Source of the DNA: Porogramme epimiltina | Taxonomy: Eukaryota; Basidiomycota; Agaricomycetes; Polyporales; Polyporaceae | DNA: 15,283 bases | NCBI GenBank assembly: GCA_900155495.1 | Contig: FTLJ01000996.1 | Location: 1 to 15,283 of the forward strand | Direction: 5' to 3' | Shown here: piece by piece, positions 1 to 7,951 of the stretch | How positions within the stretch are numbered: the stretch's first letter is position 1 | Layout: every line of letters begins with the position of its first letter | Program-made: the position numbers and the translations under genes | Notes under the pieces: generated by a model | The model's input: only the letters and a program-made list of their open reading frames with translations | Told to the model about the DNA's origin: nothing | Databases searched by the model: none

Positions 1-142
1 TAGTATACAATATATTTGTTTAACGAGCCCAATACGAGTGAATACCTGGTTTGGTCTGCCCCAAAACCCTGACCATTCCTGAGGGTAACGATTGCAAGCA
101 GTTCCGTGGGCTGGAATTGATTGCAATGGGTCACAATCGGTC

Positions 143-220
143 GCAATGTTTTCCGACTATTGGAATCCGTTTTAGGCGGTTGCAATGAGCGCCCATTGTT
201 GGGATCGGTTTTGGATGTTG
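143..220. repeat. Degenerate 39-bp tandem repeat, two copies
   Basis: Units at 143-181 and 182-220 both begin with GCAATG and agree at about 25 of 39 positions. The agreement includes a core reading TTGGAATCCGTTTTAGG in the first unit and TTGGGATCGGTTTTGGA in the second. A further GCAATG begins exactly 39 bp later at 221, but the sequence after it diverges. GATTGCAA also occurs at 90-97 and 119-126. This looks like a decayed repeat in promoter-distal DNA; its function is unknown. Confidence 0.4.
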
Positions 221-547
221 GCAATGGCAACTTAATCGTTCCAACGTTAACCCAAACATTTATTCGATCTCAACACATTTTCGCCGATCCCAATGGCTGC
301 AAATATTTCTGCACATTTGCTGATGAGACTGGAGATGGGCTAGCGCCCATTGGACGGGGTTTGGTCGGCTCGGGAGGAGAGCACAAGCTGCCCTTTGCGC
401 CCACCTGCCCGTTCTGTCCCTCTTCTGATCATCTCCTCTCCGCTCCGACTGAGCCCTCATGTCTTTCTCTTGACTCTCACATCCTCCGCATACCCAGTGC
501 AGCTGTATTCCGACGCATACACACTTCAAGATCCCGCCTGTTCAAGT

Positions 548-567
548 GACGTCTTCGCGTTTATAAG
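548..567 (+). promoter_or_regulatory. Putative core promoter of the BTB gene (TGACGTC plus TATAAG)
   Basis: TGACGTC, close to a CRE/ATF half site, lies at about 548-554 and TATAAG at 562-567. The latter is 71 nt before the chosen ATG at 638, a distance compatible with a TATA element and a short leader. The assignment rests on sequence similarity alone. Confidence 0.4.
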
Positions 568-637
568 CCTCCGCGTATCCTGCCTACCCGCACCCTGTTG
601 TCTTCACGACCAGCCACGAATCGCGTCCTTCTCGTCC

Positions 638-2012
638 ATGGATCCTCACGGTCAACCCCAGCTCCCTCCGGATAGCCCGCTCATGAACATGAGTAACTCG
701 TTCCTTAACGAAGGCATGCTCCTGCTCTCCATCCCCGGGCCGAGCCGCGACCCCACGTACTACATCCACGATGGCAATAGCGTGTTGCTTGTAGAGAACA
801 CTCTTTTCAAGGTGTGTGCTCGCTCGCAGAGCGGAGAGCGGAGGGCGGGAAGCAGGATGGTGGGATGTTAATGAGCTGACGATCTACACACTAGGTACAC
901 CGCTCTGTGCTTACGAAGGACAAGTCCGCCTTCGAGACTATGTTTCAGCTGTCGGGAGAGACCGACTCGGCGCGCTCTGATTCAAGCATGACCGTCGCGC
1001 AGGAGGGTGAGAGCGACGACAACCCGATCCGCCTTCAGGGCGATACTGCAGACGAATTCAGAGCGCTGTTATGGGCTCTATATGCGCTGTAAGCACCTCT
1101 TGTCGTCACGGATTACCATCTGCTCACAAAGCGCGACGTGCTCAACGCAACAGGCCGCACGAGCTCACCGCCGCAATGTCCACGGAAGCCGATTCTACGC
1201 AGCTCGCGAATCTTGTTCGCATCACCCACAAGTACTCGTTCCGCAGCGTTATGTCCTGGGGGCTTTCCGCGCTCCATGGATATTATTCACGGCCAGGCGC
1301 GTTTGACGACATCCTCACGACCGCCTCCTCCGCACCTACACCTCCACACCCTTTACATCCACCTACGCTCCCACACACCGGACACGGCCTCCCCGTCGCG
1401 TCTTCGCTCCCCCCAACATTAGAGCAGATCACTGAGCTCGCCGCGCTCTGCGAATGCACCAACCTACTCGATGTGACACTCGTGCGCTGGAGGCGGCTCA
1501 TCGGCGAGGGCCGCGACCTCGCGCTCGCGGTCACCGTCGGGGAGCGCTTCAACCTGCGGCCTGTCGTCGGGCTCGCGTACCACGCGCTCATGCTCCGCGG
1601 CAAGGCGGCGTGGGACGCGGAGCGCTCCCTCTCGCGCGCGCAACGCGTGCGCCTCCTCGCGGGCTACTACGCGCTCTGCAAGCTCTCGGAGACGCTGCCC
1701 GCCCAGCCGCCACCTATCACGCACAGCGCGCGGTGCACGACCCAGCAGCGATGCGCCAAGGCGTGGGGCGTGGTCTGGCGTATGGTGTTAGACTTGGGCC
1801 TCGAGACCAAATTCGGGCTCATGCGCGAGGACATGCTGGGCAAAATCATGCTCGCGGAGAGCATGATGAAGGCGCTGCTAGAGCAAGAGATCCCCAGCCA
1901 AGGCTTCCTAGAAGACATGCCGCACTGCAGAAAGGGCGCGCTGCTCGCGACGACCATACGCATGCGCGAGCTCAAGGACTCTCTCGCGGACTACTTCTCG
2001 GACGATTTCTAG
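638..2012 (+). CDS. BTB/POZ domain protein, 408 aa, three exons
   Basis: Proteins of this kind are candidate dimerising adaptors; in other eukaryotes BTB proteins often bring substrates to CUL3 ubiquitin ligases, but the role of the fungal family is mostly unknown. Exons are 638-811, 895-1088 and 1154-2012. The introns are 83 and 65 nt with GTGTGT and GTAAGC donors, and the joined frame stays open throughout. The N-terminal BTB fold begins near residue 35. Splicing restores the typical LFKVHRSVL motif at residues 56-64 across the first junction, followed by FETMFQL. The second junction gives LWALYALPHEL. The C-terminal half is helical with no named domain and ends in LADYFSDDF, an ending I associate with Polyporales BTB paralogues. 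The start ATG has a good context (GTCCATGG) and gives a normal N-terminus. The gene converges with the F-box gene, with 344 bp between stop codons. Confidence 0.85.
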
Positions 2013-2356
2013 GATTGTGTTGCTAGAGCCCCCATCGGATTTCTGTTCCTGTTCTCTACCTACCTTAACGACCTTGATGATGACTTACGCTGGCGTACGC
2101 ATGTTTTGTTCTCGGCACATGTGGTCTCTTGCACTGGTACCGTGCCTTTGACATACACACCGTACCTCATATGCCTGCCTATTTATTCGTTGTCGCATAG
2201 AAACGTGTACCTATCGCTCGTTGTAACATATACATCCGGAGAAAGCCTTGTATCTCTATCTTTCTAATGTCCCGACCCTGTTTCCCAGCATCTCATCCTC
2301 GCACGTCTTGCTGTCCGGCCAGCCAGCCTCAGGTATCTCAAGACCCAGCAGGAAAC
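2013..2356. other. Convergent intergenic region (3' ends of the BTB and F-box genes)
   Basis: This 344-bp stretch lies between two facing stop codons and probably holds both 3' untranslated regions. It is AT-richer than the flanking exons. The open frame at 2267-2698 on the + strand runs antisense through the last F-box exon and is rejected as a gene. Confidence 0.6.
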
Positions 2357-3876
2357 CTACTCGGTCTTCCTAAACTCGTTCAACCCGCACTCCATGACCA
2401 CTCGCCGACTTGTCGCCTGATCCAATTCTACCAACGTCACAGCCCCGTTGGGAGTGGGATGTTGACCATCCTTATCGACGCACACCGGCGAGTCCGACGT
2501 GTCTGCGGCTTGTTTACGGTCGCGCAGAGCGCTCCAGGCGCGGAGACCGTCTCCCTCAACCGCGATCCCGATCCAGCACAGGGATGGCGACGCCTCGGCC
2601 AAGCGCATGACGCAGGTGGCCGGGTCAGCGAAGAGGGTGGGCAGTGGGCGATACGCGCGGGCCCGGTGCCGGACGAGGAGGTGCGTGAGGCCCGGTGAGG
2701 ATGGCAAGAATGTACGTGCAAAGAAGTCCTAATGGCGATCCTATGAGATCTCTCTCGACAACACGTGTGCGGGAAGATGAGACTCACCAGGACTCTGCGG
2801 ACCGTCTGGGAGGATGCGTCGATGGCTAACACGAAGTGACGCACGGACGGGCACACGACTTCTGTGCACCGGTGTGGGGCGGAGAAGAAGTTATCGGCCT
2901 CCCCCAGACGAACTTCTAGGGTGACGGGTTGCGCCTCGGCGAGGATCGCAGGGAAGACGTTGGCTGGGATGCCCGAGTTCGCGGGAAGGGAAAGGTGTCG
3001 AACGGGACGCGGGAACCCGAGATAATAGAAGTCGAACACATTGGTGACGAAGACAGAGGACAAGGCTGTCCATGCCAGAGGAGGCCACTGTTTGTGATTA
3101 CGTGCCCTCAACGCCTGTTTGCATTCGCAAAGATGAGCGCATGTACATCCTGCTGGTACTTCGTTGTAAGACCATGGGATGATGAGGGTAGTGACAGCTG
3201 GGAAAGCAGTCGCGACGTCCCGCGGAGAAGCGCTAGCCCAAGACGCGCGGATTTCGAGCGTACGGACGTTCGCAAACGGGGTTTTGACGGGAATATCCCA
3301 GTGGACGCTGAGATGTTCTAGCCTGTCTGCCAGGGGTTGGAGATGCGTTAGTACCTTGCGTGGAGGTTCACAAGGGTCACTTCGCAGCAACAACTTTCGC
3401 AGGGGCAGCCGGTGGAGCCTGGTCAAGAGCTTCACGTCTGTGTCCCCTAGGACGTAGACTTCGAATTCCTCAAGCGGCGGAGGCGATTTTGACAACATTG
3501 CTCGGAAGAGCAATGGTGGGCGCATCCCGCAGGACCCCGCGTCCACCCGGAGCCGCTTGAGGTTCTTGCACAGGCGAACTATATCCACAATTGCATTTGT
3601 ACGAGCCGAAGGCTGATACTCTTCGCTGAAATCGAAGCTGTATTCTGGTACTCCGAACCACAAAGATTTGATGAGAGGTGCTCGAGAAGGAAGGCCACCG
3701 TCCGAGCGAAGGAAGGCATGGAACGAGTTGATTTGGTTCAGCTCTCTTAGAGGGAATGTTCCTGAGCGAGAACAAAGTGAGTACTGGATGGTGTCATGGA
3801 GGCAGCGACATGTCTGCATGAGCGCCGATAGGCGTTCGGGACATAGGAATGACGCAATATAGCACTGAACGTCCAT
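2357..3876 (-). CDS. F-box-like protein, 486 aa, two exons
   Basis: This is a likely substrate-recognition subunit of an SCF-type ubiquitin ligase. Exon 1 is 3876-2788 and exon 2 is 2728-2357. The 59-nt intron (2787-2729) has a GTGAGT donor and a TAG acceptor, and joins VRRVL to DFFARTFLP in frame. The F-box-like core covers about residues 1-30: MDVQCYIASFL followed by ERLSALMQTCRCLHD. It resembles the Polyporales pattern LNMDVL..I.SFL...LSALMQTCR. After it come leucine-rich segments (LEEFEVYVLGDTDVKLLTRL, LEHLSVHWDIP, VRTLEIRASW) that suggest an irregular LRR-like platform. The N-terminus is uncertain, because ATG 3876 leaves almost nothing before the F-box. A TAG acceptor lies immediately upstream at about 3934-3936, so a 5' exon starting at ATG 4162 is possible. 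That exon would end before a GTGGGT donor near 4000 and join in frame, adding about 73 residues. Substrates are unknown. Confidence 0.72.
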
Positions 3877-4645
3877 GTTCACTGTCGTCAACGTGGTCCG
3901 GGCGTTAGTCGTAACGGTTGGATCGGCTTTCACCTATGGTGGAACATATCACACCATTAGTTTTGAACGCGCAAGTAGCGAGGTGGTCAACGCTACCCAC
4001 CGACCACGGCCCGCCTTTGAATAAGGGTGTAGGTGAGCAGTTAGAGTTGGAATCATCCCACCCGCGTTTGCGAGGCCCGGGCGCCGGAATTGGTATCGTG
4101 AAAGTGAATTGGAAGGAGAAGTTGGGGTCGCGGAAATCGACGAGAGCACGTTTTCCTATCATGGTGTTGCGATGTACAGACCACCGGTGAAGATGTTGAA
4201 AGGGAGTCGGGATCCGGGTGCTAAAGAGAGATAGCCTGTGAAGAGAGTGGACTGATGGTGTTCAGATGGACGCTAGATGGGCGCGAGGAAGCAGATGCAT
4301 GCACTTGAAGCCTCCCGGCTTCCTCGTGGTCAGTGGTCAACTGCCTGGTCACGGGACCTTGTCGCCAAGTGCAAGCAGTGACGTCATCATGCGAATGTAA
4401 ATGCAATTACGAGCAACGATCATAAGCAGAAGTACCGATACAGCCTAAACACCGAGGCAAAAGAGCTAGTGATACACATTGCTGCAAGCAGTACCCATGA
4501 GGAACTGAAAGTCCGAAACGCAAAAGTAAAAGGAGGGTGAGCGGAGGGTGGTATACGAGGGGACCCTTTCCGCATTGCAGCAACGTCTTCACCATGCCGC
4601 CAGGGCGGTCGTGTCAATCATCAAGTCTATCGAGGTCTAACCGAC
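3877..4645. other. Upstream region of the F-box gene and 3' flank of the secreted-protein gene
   Basis: A reading frame on the minus strand at 4162-3905 could supply a 5' exon for the F-box gene, as described there. Beyond 4162 I see no gene. Both flanking genes are on the minus strand, so this stretch should hold the F-box promoter and the 3' untranslated region of the secreted-protein gene. The one clear regulatory-type element is the palindromic CRE at 4379-4386. Confidence 0.5.
4379..4386. promoter_or_regulatory. Perfect CRE palindrome TGACGTCA
   Basis: The 8-bp palindrome TGACGTCA is the consensus site for ATF/CREB-type bZIP factors in fungi and animals. It lies 217 bp upstream of the possible F-box start at 4162 and about 500 bp upstream of ATG 3876. 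The sequence match is exact; occupancy is inferred. Confidence 0.45.
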
Positions 4646-5548
4646 TTAGCGACGGGCGGTCGCGGCGGCGGCAACGGTGACCGTGACCGTGGCGGTGGCG
4701 CAACCACTGAAGAAACCCGTCAGCACATGCGCGCGGAAAGGCTGAACGGAGCATAGAACGACTCACTCGGCACCCGTAGCGGTCGTGGCCGCATTGCCAG
4801 CCGCGCCCGCGCTCGCGTTGCCCGTGGCGGAGATGCCGGCGACGGCCTGGTTGATCTCGTCCTCGGTCGCGTCGGCCACGAGCAGGTTGAGGGTGTTGAT
4901 GCACCCGTTAGCGTCGTTGGCGTCGTCGCAAGAGTTGCCCTTGCCAGTCGTGTCCGTCTTGGAGCCCGGCGCGAACGTGCCCGACTTGAGCGCGTCGAGC
5001 GGGTTGCCACCAACAGCGGCGATCTGCTGTGCGAGCGCGAGCACGATCGCCTTGTTCGTCGCCGCCGCGCCGTCCGAGGCGGGGTCCTGGTGCTGCGTGA
5101 TCGCCGCTATCTCGGGGTTCACCGCGGTCTGCGTGCAGAGCGCGGACTTCACGCCGACGCCGCCCGTGTTGCGCTCAACCGCGCGGAATAGGAGGGCGTT
5201 GACCATGCTGTCGACGTCGCCGGCCGCCTTGGCGTTGGTGAACGCCTGGTCTGCGACGGCCTGCTGCAAGCAGGCGAGGTCCTAATGGAGGGTCCTTAGC
5301 AAGACGCTCATGGTGCCGAAAGATGGCATACGTACTGTGATGTCACCAGCACCTGCCTTGGCGGCAGCATCTCCGAGAAGCGCAAATACAGGGTCCTGGA
5401 TCTTGTCCGGGTTGTTGAGGTTCAAAGTGGTGCGGACCTTGCGCAGGATATCTTCGTGAGAGTGCTCCTGAGGAACCTCACGGCGAACGGGGGCGGCGAC
5501 CGCGAAGGAAAGAAGGGAGAAGAGGACGAAGGACTTGATGCAAACCAT
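4646..5548 (-). CDS. Secreted cell-wall-type protein of unassigned function, 262 aa, three exons
   Basis: Exons are 5548-5336, 5281-4767 and 4706-4646, with introns of 54 nt (GTACGT donor) and 60 nt (GTGAGT donor, branch-like GCTGAC). Residues 1-19 form a signal peptide (MVCIKSFVLFSLLSFAVAA). An Arg-Arg at about 22-23 may be a Kex2-type processing site. The mature part is Ala/Asn/Asp-rich. It has a conserved-looking core, including NPEIAAITQHQDPASDG and FAPGSKTDTTGKGNSCDD, that I recall from secreted hypothetical proteins of asco- and basidiomycetes with no known activity. Mature cysteines are at 75, 120, 189, 198 and 245, and there is one N-glycosylation sequon (N226-A-S). The second intron is in phase 2, and its donor contains an in-frame TGA. 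If unspliced, the protein stops after TATGAE; if spliced, it gains a tail with one Cys and a TVTVTV run. No GPI signal is evident. An extracellular or wall location is inferred. Confidence 0.75.
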
Positions 5549-5780
5549 GATGAAGACCGAATGTGTGATGCCTGGAGCAGTGAGGTTGTGTCGACAAAGG
5601 GAACAGACGCCAGCGACCTAATGGACAACACTTGTTAGCCAGCGGTCGAAGAACTTAGACCTGTGAGCACTGTGAGGATGAACACATACAAAGAACGGAA
5701 GAGCTCGAAGAAAGTGTCAAGACCCGGTCTTGGCTGGTGAAGAGGTTGGAATGAGGAACGCGTACGTCCGACACCCGGTC

Positions 5781-5825
5781 TTTATACACCACGAGCTGCC
5801 ACCCCCTGCCGCCCCCCACGCCCCC
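5781..5825 (-). promoter_or_regulatory. TATA box and adjacent G-rich element upstream of the secreted-protein gene
   Basis: On the minus strand TATAAA sits at 5786-5781, about 233 nt before ATG 5548. Directly upstream (5825-5802) is a G-rich stretch with runs of five, six and five Gs. It includes AGGGG, the stress response element core. The distance implies a leader of about 200 nt. TATA plus STRE-like runs would fit strong or stress-responsive expression of a secreted protein; this is inference. Confidence 0.5.
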
Positions 5826-6095
5826 GCGTTAGCCGTCTGCAAGGACCAATGTCGGACCTTGGTTGCCATGAGGGACGCACGCGCGACAAGCGAAGTGGGC
5901 CCCTCGGAGCGGGACGAGGAACCGTGGAGGAAAATATTCTCCAGAGAACATAGCAACTGACGATCCAGATCAAACGTGGCAACTGTACCTTCTTATCCGG
6001 CCCTCGCAATTATAAGAGTCTAGTGAAGCTTCGTACATCTAGCCTGAGCCTCACGTTGAGAATACTGCAGTAGGCACTAAGCTTCTAAGTTCCTG

Positions 6096-6114
6096 CTCGT
6101 CAACGGATGACGAG
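6096..6114. repeat. Perfect inverted repeat, 7-bp arms, 5-bp spacer
   Basis: The arms CTCGTCA (6096-6102) and TGACGAG (6108-6114) are exact reverse complements around the spacer ACGGA. Each arm contains TGACG, a bZIP half-site core, so this may be a spaced operator-like site in the upstream region of the secreted-protein gene. It could also arise by chance. Confidence 0.4.
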
Positions 6115-6175
6115 ATGTCAAAATGTGCTAAAAAGCATGAAGAAGCTGTATAGAACTGATATGGACGGGGTACCG

Positions 6176-6195
6176 CCGGTCTCTTCGGGGACCGG
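6176..6195 (+). other. Hairpin with a cUUCGg tetraloop
   Basis: Positions 6176-6183 pair with 6188-6195 to give an 8-bp stem with one internal U-G pair. The stem encloses TTCG with a C-G closing pair. In RNA, C(UUCG)G is an exceptionally stable loop when read on the + strand; the minus strand would carry CGAA in the loop. It lies between two minus-strand genes with no known + transcript. No terminator or RNA-gene function can be claimed. Confidence 0.45.
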
Positions 6196-6271
6196 AGGCA
6201 TTAATTTGAGTGGCGGTGTCTCGACTCGGGGCCTTTAGCGACGGTGTGTGATGGGACATGACTTGAGCACG

Positions 6272-6319
6272 CCAATCGAGGCGACGTCAGCGGGCCAATG
6301 AGTATGCGAGGGTATATAT
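6272..6319 (+). promoter_or_regulatory. CCAAT / GACGTCA / CCAAT / TATA cluster
   Basis: CCAAT boxes lie at 6272-6276 and 6295-6299, GACGTCA at 6283-6289, and TATATAT at 6313-6319. The order and spacing resemble a compact fungal promoter pointing right. The first downstream ATG with an open frame is at 6412, but that frame is antisense to the reductase's last exon. Alternatively the cluster is a distal upstream element of the minus-strand secreted-protein gene, since CCAAT works in both orientations. Confidence 0.4.
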
Positions 6320-6525
6320 GTCGCTGGTGCCGTGTCGTTTGATGTCGTGAGCCACCCAAACAGAACTTCAAGATATATATTCCGGAATCAAACCTGTCAA
6401 TACTCAGCTCAATGTGCGTAAACTACCCGGCCGAGTTAACTTACAAATGCTACTGGACCGACGGGAGAGCGGACAGTGTGAACCAGATCATGTCACCAAG
6501 CTACAATGTGACCCTCGCCCAACCT

Positions 6526-7951
6526 TCACCACACATACAGCCACCGATATACGAATCGGGCGAGGAAGAACAATTGAAGCGCAAGGAAGACCCTCGAGAT
6601 GATCTGACGCGGGATCCCCGGGACCAAGCTACGCGATGGGCCCTTCGCACCGGCCTCGTCGATTGCGGCAATCTCGTCTTCCGTGAGAGGAGCTACAGTG
6701 CGCAGTGAGAGTCAGTGGATGAAGGCACACGACACTGAGACTCCAAACTCACGCAGCGCGGCAACGTCAAGGTATTCTTTCAAATGTGCTTTACTAGAGC
6801 TCGTCCTGGGCGGGGCCGTGAGTCGTTTGTGTTTAAACAATGACTGCAATAACATACGTAACAATCACAACACCCTTGCTCCTCACCCAAGACAGGAGAA
6901 CTTGAGTGGGGGTAGCACCTAACCGCTCGGCAGCCGCTTTCAAAGGCTTGTCAACGGGACCCCCAGGATACCTGGTGATAGGCCTAGAAAAGAGAATCAG
7001 TCCAAACCATGTTGAGGCAAAGATTGGACCGAGGCCACGCTCACGCTAGACTGGAATATGCCTCTGTTATAATGCCGTGTTTCTCGCTGAATTCAAGAAG
7101 CTCCTTCGTTTCGGCATAGTTGTATGGGTGGAATAAAATCTATGGCAGAAACTTAGAGGGTGCAAGAGATGAATATTCGCGAAGTTGCACATACTTGGTT
7201 TACAGCAGGCTTAACTTTTGCCACCTTCAACAAGTCCTGCAGACGCTTCAGGTCGAAGTTGCTGACCCCAATACTCCTATCCACAGACGCGACTTCGTAT
7301 CCAGATCCCCGCAGCTGAAACGAGCGCACTCACTTGGAAAGCCCTGTTTCCTTAATCGTCTCAAAATCTCTCCAAGCCGCCTCCAAATCCTTGACAGTCG
7401 TAGGATTGTGAATAAGATAGAGGTCGACCTGTTTCACACCCAACTACGGACGCGGTTTCAAAATGGGTAAGCAGGGGAACTGCTGTTTACATACGTTCTC
7501 CAAACTGTCTTGAATAGCCTGGGGGATGGTAGTGAGGCCAGACCATTTGGTGGTAATGAAGAGATCGGAACGGTTGAAAGCACTCTCGCGAATCGCGCGT
7601 CCAACGCTATCCTCTGTCTTGTACCCTGACAAACACTCACGTTTACACGACTAGTGTGCAAGATGCTAGACAAAAGGACACGTACATTGCGCCGAGTCTA
7701 TGTGCGAGAACCCGGTTTCCAACGCCTGGAGCACATAGTCCGTGACATCCTAGCCCAGCGGCAGGTTAGGCACACTAAAGGAGGAGTACATGTAGGTGTA
7801 CCTGGCCCTTCCACTTAGACCCAGTTCCGAACGCAATGGCTGGCATCTACAGCCAAAAGGCCAGTCAGCCTGGAGCCTGCGTGACACCGTTCCCACGAGC
7901 ACTAGCATTCACCTCATTGCCGTCGTTGAGTTTGACGGTGCCGAACGCCAT
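6526..7951 (-). CDS. Aldo-keto reductase with hydrophobic C-terminal tail, 303 aa, ten exons
   Basis: This is an NADPH-dependent carbonyl reductase of the AKR superfamily; its substrate is unknown. Exons on the minus strand are 7951-7913, 7846-7802, 7749-7686, 7625-7495, 7443-7334, 7276-7195, 7139-7045, 6983-6858, 6805-6753 and 6692-6526. The nine introns are 51-66 nt, every donor fits GTRNGN or GTGAAT, and the 912-nt frame is fully open. The catalytic tetrad is complete: D46 (HIDSAQ), Y51 exactly five residues later, K76 (FITTKW) and H105 (LYLIHNP). Other family motifs are MPAIAFGTG, SIGVSNFDLKRLQ, ITRYPGGPVDKPL and the cofactor segment VIVTTSSSKAHLKEY. After the usual end (EIAAIDEAGAKGP) about 35 residues follow, finishing in a hydrophobic, aromatic stretch at about 283-303 (VFLALQLFFLARFVYRWLYV). 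This suggests attachment to a membrane. The C-terminal exon frame is supported by the preceding conserved residues. The gene is divergent from the gelsolin gene. Confidence 0.88.

Larger units (their letters stand above)
1..637. other. Non-coding region upstream of the BTB gene
   Basis: No convincing gene is visible. Open frames here (for example 121-549) show no recognisable domain, and the longest runs into the BTB leader. The left part is moderately AT-rich and holds several GCAATG/ATTGG (CCAAT-type) words and a degenerate 39-bp repeat, listed separately. From about 390 onward the + strand becomes pyrimidine-rich, as is common in fungal promoters and leaders. The 11-mer AGCGCCCATTG occurs twice, at 188-198 and 342-352. 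Confidence 0.6.
5826..6525. other. Non-coding region between the secreted-protein and aldo-keto reductase genes
   Basis: Both neighbours are on the minus strand, so this holds the 3' flank of the reductase and the upstream region of the secreted-protein gene. It contains an inverted repeat (6096-6114), a hairpin (6176-6195) and a CCAAT/TATA cluster (6272-6319), each listed separately. A + strand frame at 6412-6708 overlaps the last reductase exon and is not accepted as a gene. Confidence 0.5.

Noticed and set aside
2267..2698. 143-codon frame on the + strand
   Set aside because: It is antisense to the last exon of the F-box gene, has no domain, and disappears once the spliced minus-strand model is accepted.
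6412..6708. 98-codon + strand frame as a protein gene
   Set aside because: It has an ATG behind promoter-like words but no recognisable domain, and most of it is antisense to the last AKR exon. Kept only as a possible antisense transcript.
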